From NCBI GenBank assembly GCA_004134995.1, contig REGP01000002.1, forward strand, positions 682,001-746,000: a DNA stretch of 64,000 bases, in the 5' to 3' direction. Below the pieces are notes generated by a model, which worked only from the letters and a program-made list of their open reading frames with translations, was not told the origin of the DNA and searched no databases. This stretch comes from Oxalobacteraceae bacterium CAVE-383 (GTDB taxonomy: Bacteria; Pseudomonadota; Gammaproteobacteria; Burkholderiales; Burkholderiaceae_D). Position 1 is the stretch's first letter; each line of letters opens with the position of its first letter. The position numbers and the translations under genes are program-made. Below are positions 9,427 to 19,155 of the stretch, one piece after another.

Positions 9427-10149
9427 ATGGCAAAACTGACCTTAGACCGCATCCTGCAATCGCAGGGTGTCGGCACCCGCAAATATTGCCGGCAATTGAT
9501 CGACGACGGCGAAGTCGCGATTGCCGGCGACATCATCACCGATTACCGCGCCGCGCCCGATACCGAGGGCCTGGTATTTACGCTGTTCGATGAAGAATGG
9601 ACTTATCGCGCGCAGTTGTATATCGCGCTGAACAAGCCGGCCGATATCGAATGCTCGCGCAAGCCCAGCCATCATCCGGGCGTGCTGACCATCCTTCCTG
9701 AAGAATTCACCTGGCGCGATCTGCAGCCGGTGGGGCGGCTGGATCACGATACGACCGGCCTGCTGCTGATGTCCGACGACGGCAAGTTCATCCACGCGCA
9801 GTCGTCGCCGAAGCACCATATTCCCAAGGTATATCAAGCCGCCACGCATGATCCGGTGACGCCGGAACTCGTCGCGCAATTACTGGCGGGCGTGCAGTTG
9901 CACGACGAACCGGCGCCGCTGGCGGCGATCAGCTGCCGCCCGATAGACGGCGACGATCATCTGCTGGAAATCGTGCTGGAGCAGGGCAAATACCATCAGG
10001 TCAAGCGCATGCTGGCCGCGGCCGGCAATCATTGCACGGCGCTGCAGCGCACGGCGATCGGCAAACTGACGCTGGCGTCGCTCGATCTGGACATCGGCGA
10101 ATGGTGCTATCTGACGCCGGAACAACTGGCGTTGCTGAGCGCGGCCTGA
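9427..10149 (+). CDS. rsuA: 16S rRNA pseudouridine synthase, RsuA family
   Basis: A 240-residue RsuA/RluB-family enzyme that isomerises a uridine in rRNA, in RsuA the U516 of 16S. An S4-type RNA-binding domain (about 3-50) is followed by the catalytic domain with GRLDHDTTGLLL. D106 is the catalytic Asp, and the C-terminal motif QGKYHQVKRM is present. The domain order and length fit RsuA better than RluB, RluE or RluF, but the target uridine is inferred. It ends 10 bp before the convergent upp gene. Translation may be affected by the stem-loop at its start. Confidence 0.88.
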   Translation: MAKLTLDRILQSQGVGTRKYCRQLIDDGEVAIAGDIITDYRAAPDTEGLVFTLFDEEWTYRAQLYIALNKPADIECSRKPSHHPGVLTILPEEFTWRDLQPVGRLDHDTTGLLLMSDDGKFIHAQSSPKHHIPKVYQAATHDPVTPELVAQLLAGVQLHDEPAPLAAISCRPIDGDDHLLEIVLEQGKYHQVKRMLAAAGNHCTALQRTAIGKLTLASLDLDIGEWCYLTPEQLALLSAA

Positions 10150-10159
10150 CTCGCCGGCT

Positions 10160-10807
10160 TTAGCGGGTGCCGAAGATGCGGTCGCCCGCATCGCCCAGGC
10201 CCGGCACGATGTAGGCGTGTTCATCCAGATGCGAATCGAGCGAAGCGACATACAGTTTCACGTCCGGATGTGCATTCTGGAATACCTGAACGCCTTCGGG
10301 CGCGGCGACCAGCGCCATGAAAATAATCTGCTGGGCCGGCACGCCGCGTTTTTTCAGGACGTCGATCGCATACACGGCCGAATTGCCGGTGGCGACCATC
10401 GGATCGCACAGGATCATGGTGCGGTCCGGCAGATCCGGCAGGCGCACAAAATACTCGACCGGCTGGTGATCCGCATTGCGATAGACGCCGATGTGGCCGA
10501 CGCGCGCCGACGGAATCAGTTCCAGCAAGCCGTCGCTCATGCCGATGCCTGCCCGCAGCACCGGCACCACCGCCAGCTTGCGGCCGGCGATGACCGGCGC
10601 GTCGTAGACGCCGATCGGCGTTTCGATGGTTTCCGTCGTCAACGGCAGGTCGCGCGTGATTTCATAACCCATCAATAAGGTGATTTCGCGCAGCAGGTCG
10701 CGGAAAGTGCGCGTCGAGGTGCGCTTGTCGCGCATGTGCGTGAGCTTATGCTGGATCAGCGGATGATTCAGGATAAACAGATTGGGGAAGCGCGGATCTT
10801 GTTTCAT
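10160..10807 (-). CDS. upp: Uracil phosphoribosyltransferase
   Basis: A 215-residue enzyme that salvages uracil to UMP with PRPP. The PRPP loop [12 protein letters not shown] lies near 132-143. The uracil-binding C-terminal end reads [17 protein letters not shown]. It is intact and at the usual family length (about 208-216). It is the last gene in the minus-strand series pepP-ubiH-upp, separated from ubiH by palindromic element A. Confidence 0.96.
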   Translation of the reverse strand: MKQDPRFPNLFILNHPLIQHKLTHMRDKRTSTRTFRDLLREITLLMGYEITRDLPLTTETIETPIGVYDAPVIAGRKLAVVPVLRAGIGMSDGLLELIPSARVGHIGVYRNADHQPVEYFVRLPDLPDRTMILCDPMVATGNSAVYAIDVLKKRGVPAQQIIFMALVAAPEGVQVFQNAHPDVKLYVASLDSHLDEHAYIVPGLGDAGDRIFGTR

Positions 10808-10861
10808 GGCGATGGATATTCAAATAAATTGATGAAGGGAAGCCGGTTGCCGGCACTGAGA

Positions 10862-10986
10862 AGCCGTTGCAAAATGCGGCGAGGCCGGGTCTTGTACTGC
10901 GTTCGTGTCCTCCTGCGGCCTGCGGCCGCATTCCCCCTTTACCTCACTTCGCACAACACCCGGCCGCGCCGCATTTTGCAAGGGCT
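10862..10986. repeat. Palindromic variable-arm element, copy A
   Basis: A 125-bp element. The left arm (10862-10895) pairs with the right arm (10953-10986) at 31 of 34 positions. The core (10896-10952) contains a small GC hairpin (TGCGGCC/GGCCGCA) and shares most bases with the cores of copies B and C, including GCGTTCGTGTCC and CCTTTACCTCACTTCGC. The right end lies 2 nt after the ubiH stop, on the ubiH-to-upp transcript. The inner arm sequence is unlike that of B or C. Confidence 0.85.
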
Positions 10987-10988
10987 AC

Positions 10989-12146
10989 TCAGCGCCGGCC
11001 GAACATCATCTGTTCCGCCAGCAGCCGCTTGACCGGCGGCACGCCGTCGATCAGTCCCAAGCCTGCGCCCAGCAGCGTCTGCATCAGCGATCCGTCGGGC
11101 GCACGCGCAAATACCGTCGCCATCAGATCGGTCAGGCCGACCGTGGCGCGGCGATCGGCGCGCCGCTGCGCATCGAACTGCTGCAGGCTGACCGGACTGT
11201 TCTGCCGTGCCAGCAGACGCGCCAGGCTGGTGGCGTCGCGCAAGCCCAGGTTCAGGCCCTGGCCCGCGACCGGATGCAGGGTTTGCGCGGCGTTGCCGAT
11301 GGCGACGATGCGTGTCGACGGCGCCGGTTCCGCGTTCAGGCCGAGCGGAAAGGCATTGCGCGCGGAGACGGCGGTAAAACGTCCGACCCGGCCGCCGAAC
11401 GCATTGCCCAGACGCGCCAGGAAATCGGCATCGGACAATGCCAGCAGGCTGCGCGCGTGATCGGGCCGCACGCACCATACCAGGGCGTAGCCGTCGTTTT
11501 GCGGCAATAGCGCCAGCGGCCCTTCAGCGGTAAAACGTTCGAAGGCGCGCTGCGGCAACGGCGCGCTCGCCTGCACGTGAGCGACGATGGCGGTCTGGTC
11601 GTACTCGCGGCTGCGCGCCTTGGCCGATTGCTCTGTGTACAAACCGCCTTCGGCCTGCACCACGATGTCGGCCCGCAGTTGGCGGCCGTCTTCAAGACGC
11701 GCAATCACCGCATCCTGTTCTTCGATCAGCGCGCTGACGCGCGCCGGCCGCAAAATGACCGGCGCCCGCGCTTCGAGCGCGGCCGCCAGTCCCGCGACCA
11801 GCTTGCCGTAGCGCGCGACATAGCCCAGCGCGGGCAGGCCGTAATCGCCGCAGTCGATCAGCGTGCGGCCGAAATGTCCGCGGCGCGATACGTGAATCTG
11901 GCGGATGGCATTGCTCTCGATCGGCCACGCGCCGATCTCCTGCAAGATCTGCCGGCTGCCGTGCGACAGCGCGATCGAGCGCGGATCGGCCGCGGTTTGC
12001 GGCAGCGTCTTGGCGTCGATCAATACAATGCCGGACGGCGCCACGCCGCGCGCGATCAGCAGCGCGGCCGCGCCCAGCCCGACCGGCCCCGCGCCGCAGA
12101 TCAGGATATCGCAACGCATGTCCATGCCTGTGCCGGTATCAGCCAT
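10989..12146 (-). CDS. ubiH: Ubiquinone-biosynthesis FAD monooxygenase, UbiH family
   Basis: A 385-residue flavin hydroxylase of the UbiH/UbiF/VisC family. An N-terminal FAD fold has GAGPVGLG near residues 18-25. The second FAD motif reads GNAAQTLHPVAGQGLNLG (about 302-319). The GNAAQTLHP form is that of UbiH rather than UbiF/VisC. It probably hydroxylates the ubiquinone ring. It overlaps the end of pepP by 8 nt, the classic pepP-ubiH order. The exact ring position it modifies is inferred. The stop codon directly abuts palindromic element A. Confidence 0.85.
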   Translation of the reverse strand: MADTGTGMDMRCDILICGAGPVGLGAAALLIARGVAPSGIVLIDAKTLPQTAADPRSIALSHGSRQILQEIGAWPIESNAIRQIHVSRRGHFGRTLIDCGDYGLPALGYVARYGKLVAGLAAALEARAPVILRPARVSALIEEQDAVIARLEDGRQLRADIVVQAEGGLYTEQSAKARSREYDQTAIVAHVQASAPLPQRAFERFTAEGPLALLPQNDGYALVWCVRPDHARSLLALSDADFLARLGNAFGGRVGRFTAVSARNAFPLGLNAEPAPSTRIVAIGNAAQTLHPVAGQGLNLGLRDATSLARLLARQNSPVSLQQFDAQRRADRRATVGLTDLMATVFARAPDGSLMQTLLGAGLGLIDGVPPVKRLLAEQMMFGRR

Positions 12147-13491
12147 GCCGCATCAGCGCCTCGATATCGGCGACTTTGCTCGGCACGGCATTGCTCAGAA
12201 TCCGGCAGCCGTCGGGCGTGACCAGCGCGTCGTCTTCTATCCGTATGCCGATATTCCAGAATTGCTCCGGAACGTCGGCCGCCGGCCGCACATAGATGCC
12301 GGGCTCGACCGTCACCACCATGCCGGGCTCCAGCATGCGCCAGGCGCGCTCGCCATTCTCCTTGTCCTTGTCTTTGGCTTGAACCGCATCCCGGTAATCG
12401 CCGACGTCGTGCACGTCCATGCCCAGCCAATGGCCGGTGCGATGCATGTAAAAGCGCCGGAAGGCGCCGGCCGCAATGGCATCGTCCACATTGCCGACCT
12501 GGCCGGCGTCGAGCAGGCCGGTGTCGAGCATGCCCTGCGTGAGCACGCGCACGGCGGCGTCGTGGCCGTCCATGAAGCGCCGGCCGGGACGGGTCGCCTC
12601 TATGGCCGCGCTTTGCGCCGCCAGCACGATTTCGTAGAGGGTTTTTTGCGGACCGCTGAATTTGCCGTTGGCCGGGAAAGTGCGCGTGATGTCGGCCGCG
12701 TAACTGTCGAATTCGCAGCCGGCATCGATCAGCACCAGGTCGCCGTCGCGCAATTCGGCATCGCCGGCGCGGTAATGCAATACGCAGGCGTTGGCGCCGG
12801 CGGCGACGATCGATCCGTAGGCCGGCGCCTGCGCGCCGTTGTAACGGAACTCGTGCAGGATCTCGGCTTCCAGTTGATATTCGCGCAGGCCCGGGCGCGA
12901 TATGCGCATCGCGCGGCAGTGCGCCGCGGCGGAAATGTCGCCGGCGCGCTGCATCGCCGCGATTTCATCGCCGTCCTTGATCAGCCGCATCTGGTCCAGC
13001 AAACGCTGTACGTCATAGATGCCGGCCGGCGCTTCGACGCCGCTGCGCGATTGCATGCGAACGCCCTGCAGCCAGGTTTGCAGGCGGGCATCGTATTGTT
13101 CGCTCTGGCCGAGCGTATAGAAAATCGTGCCGGCGTCCGGCAGCAGGGCCGGCATTTCCTGGTCCAGCTGTTCCACCGGGAAGGCGGCGTCGAAACCGAA
13201 TTTCTCGGCGGCCACGGCCGGGCCGTAACGGAAGCCGTCCCAGATTTCACGTTCCAGGTTCTTGTCGCGGCAGAACAGGATAGTCTTGTTCTGCTTGCCG
13301 GCGACCAGCACCAGCACCGCTTCGGGTTCGGTGAAGCCGGTCAGATAATAGAAGTAACTGTCGTGGCGGTACGGATAGTCGGCATCGCGGTTGCGCATGA
13401 CTTCCGGCGCGGTCGGAATGATGGCGACGCCGCCGCCCTGCGCCTGCATTTGCGCCAATAGGCGGTCGCGTCGGATGGAATAGGGTTTCAT
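12139..13491 (-). CDS. pepP: Xaa-Pro aminopeptidase
   Basis: A 450-residue M24-family dimetal peptidase removing N-terminal residues before proline. The N-terminal creatinase-like domain occupies about 1-170. Metal ligands are visible in DAGCEFDSYAADITR (two Asp), HRTGHWLGMDVHD (His), VTVEPGIY (Glu) and IRIEDDALV (Glu). A TTG five codons upstream is in frame, but the ATG at 13491 (MKPYSIRRDRL) matches family starts better. It forms an operon with ubiH. Confidence 0.94.
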   Translation of the reverse strand: MKPYSIRRDRLLAQMQAQGGGVAIIPTAPEVMRNRDADYPYRHDSYFYYLTGFTEPEAVLVLVAGKQNKTILFCRDKNLEREIWDGFRYGPAVAAEKFGFDAAFPVEQLDQEMPALLPDAGTIFYTLGQSEQYDARLQTWLQGVRMQSRSGVEAPAGIYDVQRLLDQMRLIKDGDEIAAMQRAGDISAAAHCRAMRISRPGLREYQLEAEILHEFRYNGAQAPAYGSIVAAGANACVLHYRAGDAELRDGDLVLIDAGCEFDSYAADITRTFPANGKFSGPQKTLYEIVLAAQSAAIEATRPGRRFMDGHDAAVRVLTQGMLDTGLLDAGQVGNVDDAIAAGAFRRFYMHRTGHWLGMDVHDVGDYRDAVQAKDKDKENGERAWRMLEPGMVVTVEPGIYVRPAADVPEQFWNIGIRIEDDALVTPDGCRILSNAVPSKVADIEALMRHG

Positions 13492-13507
13492 GGCAATGTC
13501 CGGCAAA

Positions 13508-14236
13508 TTATATGGATTGATTGGGAGCGGGCGGCGCGTTCAGTTGCGCCAGTTGTTCGGCGGTGCCGACGTTGAACCATTGGCCGCGGTACACTTCGCC
13601 GCCGACCACACCGCGGTCGGCATATTGGCGCAGCAGCGGCCCCAGTTTGGCATGCGTGCCGGGCTCGATGCCGTCGAACAGCTGCGGGCGATATACGCCG
13701 ATATTGGCGAAGGTCCACAGCGGTCCGCCGTCGTTGCTGCGGTTGGCGATGCTGTAATTATGCAGCGCGAAGTCGCCTTGCGGGTGATAGTCCGGATTCC
13801 TGACCAGATACAGCCAGGCCATGTCGCGCTGTCCCTCGGGCCAGGGATTGCCCCACATGTCCTTGTCTTCCAGCGTATTGAGCACCTGCTCGTAATTGAA
13901 GTGAGGACAGAAAATATCGCCCGACAACACGACAAACGGCTCTTCGCCCAGCAAATGACGGGCCTGGGCGATGCCGCCCGCGGTTTCCAGCGCGCTGCTT
14001 TCCGGCGAGTAGCGGATCCGGGCGCCGTACTGCGCGCCGTCGCCCAGCGCATCTTCGATCATCTGGCCCAGATGCGCGTGATTGATCACGATGTCGGTAA
14101 TGCCGGCGCGCACCAAACTGAGAATCTGCCAGACGATCAACGGCCGGCCGCGCACTTTCAGCAGGGGTTTGGGGCAGGCATCGGTCAGCGGCCGCATGCG
14201 TTCGCCGCGGCCGGCGGCGAGGATCATCGCTTTCAT
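13508..14236 (-). CDS. murU: N-acetylmuramate-1-phosphate uridylyltransferase MurU
   Basis: A 242-residue nucleotidyltransferase. The N-terminal signature is MKAMILAAGRGERMRPLTD, then CPKPLLKV (the GxGxRxxPxTxxxPKP type), and a metal-binding SGDIF follows near residue 104. With AmgK it converts recycled MurNAc to UDP-MurNAc, bypassing de novo synthesis and so lowering sensitivity to fosfomycin in pseudomonads. It starts on the last base of the amgK stop (TAATG), so the two are coupled. The amgK-murU pair divergent from lptD matches Pseudomonas. Confidence 0.9.
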   Translation of the reverse strand: MKAMILAAGRGERMRPLTDACPKPLLKVRGRPLIVWQILSLVRAGITDIVINHAHLGQMIEDALGDGAQYGARIRYSPESSALETAGGIAQARHLLGEEPFVVLSGDIFCPHFNYEQVLNTLEDKDMWGNPWPEGQRDMAWLYLVRNPDYHPQGDFALHNYSIANRSNDGGPLWTFANIGVYRPQLFDGIEPGTHAKLGPLLRQYADRGVVGGEVYRGQWFNVGTAEQLAQLNAPPAPNQSI

Positions 14237-15264
14237 TAAAACGTATAGCCGACTTGCGGCGCATTGTCTTCCAGTTTTTCCAGCAAACGGACCAGCGGCA
14301 TCAGTTCGCGATAGCGGCGCGCCGTCTTCAGCGTGTATTCCATGACCAGCGGAATGTCGCGCAGATAGGCGTCCTTGCCGTCGCGATAGGCCAGCCGCGC
14401 GAAAATGCCGAGCACTTTCAGATGGCGCTGCAAGCCCATGAATTCAAAATCGCGATAGAACGAATCGATGTCGGGATTGACCGGCAGTCCGGCCTTTTTG
14501 GCGCGCTCCCAATACCGGATCATCCAGTCCAGCACCATCTCCTCGTCCCATTGCACATAGGCGTCGCGCAGCAGGGAGACCAGGTCATAGGTGATCGGTC
14601 CATAGACCGCATCCTGAAAATCGAGAATGCCGGGATTGCCGGCCGGCAGAACCATCAGGTTGCGCGAATGGTAGTCGCGATGTACATACACCTGCGGCTG
14701 CGCCAGGTTATTGGCAAGCAGGGTATCGAATACCTTGTCCAGCGAAGCGGCCTGCTCGCCGGTCAGCGTCACTTTCAGATGGCGGCCGATATACCAGTCG
14801 GGAAACAATTGCAGTTCGCGCTGCAGCAGCGCCCGATCGTAAGGCGGCAGCGCTTCCGGCTTGCTCTGGGTTTGCAACAGGACCAGGGCATCGATCGCAT
14901 CCATATACAGCTTGTGCGCGGTATCGGTATTGAGCTGATGCAGATAAGTGGTGGCGCCCAGGTCGGACAGCAGCAGGAAGCCCTGCGCCACATCCTGCGC
15001 CAGGATGCGCGGCACCGATACGCCGGTGGCGGCGAACAGATCGGCCACGTGGATGAATGGCTTGACGTCTTCCTGCGGCGGCGGGGCGTCCATGACGATG
15101 AGGCTGCCGTCCTGCTCTGTATCCACGCGGAAATAACGGCGGAAGCTCGCATCGGCCGAGGCCGGGCGCAAGGAAGCGATCGCCAGCCGCGGCGCGGCGA
15201 TGGTTTCCAGCCATTTTCGCAGCTGGGTCAATCGGAGATCGCTTGAATCGGTATTTAAAGACAT
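14236..15264 (-). CDS. amgK: N-acetylmuramate/N-acetylglucosamine anomeric kinase AmgK
   Basis: A 342-residue aminoglycoside-phosphotransferase-fold kinase. The catalytic loop reads VHRDYHSRNLMV and the metal site is LDFQDAVYGP. It phosphorylates the anomeric hydroxyl of MurNAc in peptidoglycan recycling; its product feeds MurU, encoded immediately downstream with a one-base overlap. The AmgK assignment rests on the fold plus the murU partner and the lptD neighbour. Confidence 0.9.
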   Translation of the reverse strand: MSLNTDSSDLRLTQLRKWLETIAAPRLAIASLRPASADASFRRYFRVDTEQDGSLIVMDAPPPQEDVKPFIHVADLFAATGVSVPRILAQDVAQGFLLLSDLGATTYLHQLNTDTAHKLYMDAIDALVLLQTQSKPEALPPYDRALLQRELQLFPDWYIGRHLKVTLTGEQAASLDKVFDTLLANNLAQPQVYVHRDYHSRNLMVLPAGNPGILDFQDAVYGPITYDLVSLLRDAYVQWDEEMVLDWMIRYWERAKKAGLPVNPDIDSFYRDFEFMGLQRHLKVLGIFARLAYRDGKDAYLRDIPLVMEYTLKTARRYRELMPLVRLLEKLEDNAPQVGYTF

Positions 15265-15287
15265 GAATGGCCTGCTGTTAAGGTGAT

Positions 15288-15311
15288 CTTGAAGTAATTC
15301 TTGAAGTAATT
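15288..15311. repeat. Perfect 12-bp tandem repeat in the amgK-lptD gap
   Basis: CTTGAAGTAATT occurs twice head to tail (15288-15299 and 15300-15311), between the divergent amgK and lptD starts. It could be a protein-binding site or a chance slippage product. Confidence 0.6.
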
Positions 15312-15365
15312 CGGGGTATTCGGTCCTGAGGACGGCGGAAAACGGTTAAAGGCATTGAGTTCCCA

Positions 15366-15371
15366 TATAAT
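15366..15371 (+). promoter_or_regulatory. Possible -10 box of the lptD operon
   Basis: A perfect TATAAT lies 33 nt before the GTG start of lptD. No good -35 is found at proper spacing, and none of the usual sigma-E promoter elements is clear. Confidence 0.35.
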
Positions 15372-15404
15372 AAGGGATTAACTATTTCCATGGTGTAGCG
15401 TCCA

Positions 15405-17693
15405 GTGTCATTTTCATCCCGGCGATTGTTTCGTATTTTCACCTCGTTTGTCGTGGCCACCTCGGCCTCGGCGACATTGCCGACGACCGTTTTCGCGCAA
15501 TCGATGGGCGGCGAAGGGAAATTCCGCAATGGCGCGGCCCGGGTTCCGGCCTCACCTTCGGCTTCGGCTCCCGCGCCGGCCGCGAATGAAGAAGCCACGA
15601 CCGTCAGTTCGGAGCAGATGACCGGCCGCCCGGATCGGGAAGTCGATCTCGACCGCGACGTCGAACTGGTGCGCGGCACCACCACGGTCAAGGCCGACAA
15701 GGCAATCTACCGGATCATCAAGGATGAGGTCGACGCCACCGGCAACGTCTGGATGAAGCGCCTGACCTCGCGCTATACCGGCGACCACGCCGTGCTCAAT
15801 ATCGATTCCGGCGAAGGCTACGCCACCAACCCGACGTACATCCTGGAGCCGAACGGCGGCCGCGGCAAGGCCCAGCGCGCCGATTTCCTGTCCAACGAAC
15901 GCGCCGTGCTGACGCAAAGCACCTACAGCACCTGCGAGGCGCTCGATCCGGACTGGTATATTCAATCCAGGACCCTGGACCTGGACCAGGGCCGCGATGT
16001 CGGCACCATGACCAACGGCATCGTATATTTCAAGGGCATGCCGATCTTCGGTTCGCCCTGGCTCGATTTTCCCTTGTCGGATGCGCGCAAATCCGGCGTG
16101 CTGGCGCCCACGCTCGGCGCAACCAGTACCGGCGGCATGGAGCTGGCGGTGCCGTATTATTTCAATATCGCGCCGAACCGGGATCTGACGATCACGCCGA
16201 AATACATCGCCCGGCGCGGGCTGCAGATGGGCGGCGTCGCGCGCTATATGGGCGAGGGCTATACCGGCGTTACCTCCGGCGAGCGCATCGACGACAAGCT
16301 GACCAATACCACGCGCTATACCTTCAGCACCGTGCATACCCAGCAGTTTTCCAACGGCGTCGGCTTTGGCTGGAACGTGAGCAAGGCGTCCGACAATAAT
16401 TATCCGACCGATTTTTCGAATACCCTGACCGGCGTTTCCCAGCGCCTGCTGCTGCGCAATGTATACGCTTCCTACGCCGCCACATACTGGAGCGTCACCG
16501 CGAACGTGGCGAAATACCAGGTGCTGCAGGATCCGCTATTGCCGATTACCCAGCCTTACGATCGTGTGCCGCAAGTGCTGTTCAATGCCTCGCGCCCCGA
16601 TGTCGGCGGCTTCGACCTGAGCGCGACGGGCGAATTCACGCGCTTCTCCAGTCCGAATCTGGTAGGCGGCGACCGCTCTTCGATCACGCCGAAAATTTCC
16701 TATCCTATTCTGGGCACCAGCTACTACATCACGCCCACCGTTTCGGTGGACGCAACCAACTATCGCCTGAACAACCAGGCCATCGGCCTGCCGGTCAGCC
16801 TGAACCGCGTGACGCCGACGTTTTCGGTGGACAGCGGACTGACCTTTGAGCGCGACACCACTTTCTTCGGCCGCGAGATGTCGCAGACTTTCGAGCCGCG
16901 CCTGTATTATCTGCGCACGCCATATCGCGATCAGAACCAATTCCCGGTCTTCGATACCGCCCTGGCCGATTTCAATTTCTCGCAAATCTTCAGCGACAAC
17001 CGTTTCGTCGGCCGCGACCGCATCAGCGACGCCAACCAGATCACTTTCGGCGCGACCTCTCGCTTCATCGAAAGCAACGGCGTCGAGCGCATGCGCGTAG
17101 CCGCGGCGCAGCGTTATTACTTCGCGCAGCCGCGTGTCGCGCTGCCCGATGCCGTCACCAATCTCGGCAGCAAATCCGACTTGCTGGCGGCATTGAGCGG
17201 CCAGATTACCAATGAAGTCGGGATCGATACTGCGGTGCAGTACAGCCAGTCCAATTCCCAATTCCAGCAGGCCAACTACGGCGTGCGCTGGCAGCCGGCG
17301 CCGAAGAAAGTGCTGAATCTGTCGTATCGGCTGGACCGCACCAATCCCATCATCGGCAGCAACGGCACGCTGGAGAATCTGAAGCAATACGATCTGTCCG
17401 GGCAATGGCCGCTCTCCGCGCGCTGGTACGGCGTTGGACGGATCAATTATTCGATTCCCGACAAGACCGTCACCGAAGGCCTGGCGGGACTGGAATACCG
17501 CGCCGATTGCTGGGTGTTCCGCATGGTCGCGCAACGCTTGCCGACTTCCAGCGCGCAAGCCACGACCTCTTTCTTCATTCAACTGGAGCTTAACGGCTTT
17601 GCCAAGATCGGCTCCAACCCGATGGATGCACTGACCAGCAGCATCCCAGGCTATCAGATAGTCAACAAACCTGATTCGCTTTCCCGTAACTGA
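15405..17693 (+). CDS. lptD: LPS-assembly outer-membrane protein LptD
   Basis: A 762-residue outer-membrane barrel that inserts lipopolysaccharide into the outer leaflet. A signal peptide (about 1-31, ending VFAQ) is followed by the periplasmic OstA/LptA-like domain (about 75-200) and a C-terminal barrel. I see only two cysteines in the mature protein, in STCEALDPDW (about 174) and YRADCWVF (near 690). These fit a single N-to-C disulfide instead of the four-cysteine E. coli arrangement. The start is GTG. It heads lptD-surA-pdxA-rsmA. Confidence 0.94.
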   Translation: MSFSSRRLFRIFTSFVVATSASATLPTTVFAQSMGGEGKFRNGAARVPASPSASAPAPAANEEATTVSSEQMTGRPDREVDLDRDVELVRGTTTVKADKAIYRIIKDEVDATGNVWMKRLTSRYTGDHAVLNIDSGEGYATNPTYILEPNGGRGKAQRADFLSNERAVLTQSTYSTCEALDPDWYIQSRTLDLDQGRDVGTMTNGIVYFKGMPIFGSPWLDFPLSDARKSGVLAPTLGATSTGGMELAVPYYFNIAPNRDLTITPKYIARRGLQMGGVARYMGEGYTGVTSGERIDDKLTNTTRYTFSTVHTQQFSNGVGFGWNVSKASDNNYPTDFSNTLTGVSQRLLLRNVYASYAATYWSVTANVAKYQVLQDPLLPITQPYDRVPQVLFNASRPDVGGFDLSATGEFTRFSSPNLVGGDRSSITPKISYPILGTSYYITPTVSVDATNYRLNNQAIGLPVSLNRVTPTFSVDSGLTFERDTTFFGREMSQTFEPRLYYLRTPYRDQNQFPVFDTALADFNFSQIFSDNRFVGRDRISDANQITFGATSRFIESNGVERMRVAAAQRYYFAQPRVALPDAVTNLGSKSDLLAALSGQITNEVGIDTAVQYSQSNSQFQQANYGVRWQPAPKKVLNLSYRLDRTNPIIGSNGTLENLKQYDLSGQWPLSARWYGVGRINYSIPDKTVTEGLAGLEYRADCWVFRMVAQRLPTSSAQATTSFFIQLELNGFAKIGSNPMDALTSSIPGYQIVNKPDSLSRN

Positions 17694-17709
17694 TCGGAAA
17701 TACTCACTC

Positions 17710-19155
17710 ATGAACGCTTCTTTCCCACTGCGTAACGTTGCTTCCACATTGTCCAGATTCGGCTGTTCCGCCGCACTGCTGTGCGCCGGCGTTCTGTTTG
17801 CTTCCTCCAGCCATGCGCAATACGCGACGCCGCCGGCGATGGCCAAGCCTGCCGGCCCGGTTGCCGCGCCCGTGCCTTCGCCTGCATCCGCGTCCGCGCA
17901 ATCGCGCGAACCGCAACTGGTCGATGCGATCCTGGTGGTCGTCAACGATGAAGTCATTACGCGCAAGGACCTGATCGATCGCATCATGACGGTCGAAAGC
18001 CGCATGACGGCGCAAGGCCTGCAACTGCCGCCGCGCAATCAGATGCAGGCGCAAGTGCTGGAACGGATGATCGTCGAGCGCGCCCAGGTGCAGCAGGCCA
18101 AGGAAGACGGCATCAAGGTCGACGACGCGTTGCTGGACAAGGCGATGGAATCGGTCGCCGCGCAGAACAAATTGAGCCTGGCCGAATTCCGCGCCCAGCT
18201 GGAACGCCAGGGCATGAAATTCCAGGCCTTCCGCGAACAGATCCGCAACGAAATCATGATGCAGCGCGTGCGCGAACGCGAAGTCGACAGCAAGGTCCAG
18301 GTGTCCGATTCCGAAATCGATAATTACCTGGCCGCCGAAGCCGCTGCCGGCCCTCAGGCGCAGGAAGTGGACGTCGCGCAAATCCTGATCCGCGTGCCGG
18401 ACAACCCATCGCCGGAAGTGCTGGCGCAGCGCCGCAAACGCGCCGAAGAGGTGTATCAGCAAGTGCGCACCGGCGGCGATTTCGCCAAGATCGCCGCTGC
18501 CTATTCCGACTCTTCGGATGCGACCACCGGCGGCGACCTGGGCTGGCGCACGCTGGACCGTCTGCCGCAACTGTTTGCCGATGCGGTGGTCAATCTGAAG
18601 CCGGGCGAACTGGCGCCGATCATGCGTAGCGGCAACGGCTTCCACGTGCTGCGCCTGGTGGACCGCCGCGCGGTGGCCGGCGCCAGCGCCAGTGCGCCGG
18701 CGGTTGCGCCCATCGTGCAGACGCATGCGCGCCATATCCTGATCAAGGTGACGCAAGTCGTCACGGCAACCGAAGCGCGCCGCAAGCTGGTTGAACTGAA
18801 ACAGCGCCTGGACAACCATGCCGCTACTTTCGAAGAGTTGGCCAAGTCGTTCTCGAACGACGGATCGGCATCCAAGGGCGGCGATCTCGGCTGGATCTAT
18901 CCGGGCGACACCGTGCCGGAATTCGAGCGCGCGATGAACGACCTGAAAGTGGGCGAGGTCAGCGATCCGGTTGAATCGCCTTTCGGCTTCCATCTGATCC
19001 AGGTGCTGGAACGCAAGACCGACGACATGTCGCAAGAACGTTTGCGCACCGCGGCGCGCAACGCGATCCGCGAGCGCAAGACCGAAGAAGCAACCGACGA
19101 GTGGATGCGCCAGCTGCGCGATCGCGCCTACGTCGAATACCGGCTCGACCAGTGA
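17710..19155 (+). CDS. surA: Periplasmic chaperone and peptidyl-prolyl isomerase SurA
   Basis: A 481-residue periplasmic chaperone for outer-membrane proteins, including LptD. The signal peptide ends near residue 36 (SHAQ). The N-terminal chaperone domain (about 65-195) starts [18 protein letters not shown]. Two parvulin domains follow: about 215-315 with TGGDLGWR, and about 340-440 with [12 protein letters not shown]. An Ala/Pro/Ser-rich linker after the signal peptide is longer than in E. coli SurA. It is 16 nt after lptD and overlaps pdxA by 4 nt. Confidence 0.95.
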   Translation: MNASFPLRNVASTLSRFGCSAALLCAGVLFASSSHAQYATPPAMAKPAGPVAAPVPSPASASAQSREPQLVDAILVVVNDEVITRKDLIDRIMTVESRMTAQGLQLPPRNQMQAQVLERMIVERAQVQQAKEDGIKVDDALLDKAMESVAAQNKLSLAEFRAQLERQGMKFQAFREQIRNEIMMQRVREREVDSKVQVSDSEIDNYLAAEAAAGPQAQEVDVAQILIRVPDNPSPEVLAQRRKRAEEVYQQVRTGGDFAKIAAAYSDSSDATTGGDLGWRTLDRLPQLFADAVVNLKPGELAPIMRSGNGFHVLRLVDRRAVAGASASAPAVAPIVQTHARHILIKVTQVVTATEARRKLVELKQRLDNHAATFEELAKSFSNDGSASKGGDLGWIYPGDTVPEFERAMNDLKVGEVSDPVESPFGFHLIQVLERKTDDMSQERLRTAARNAIRERKTEEATDEWMRQLRDRAYVEYRLDQ

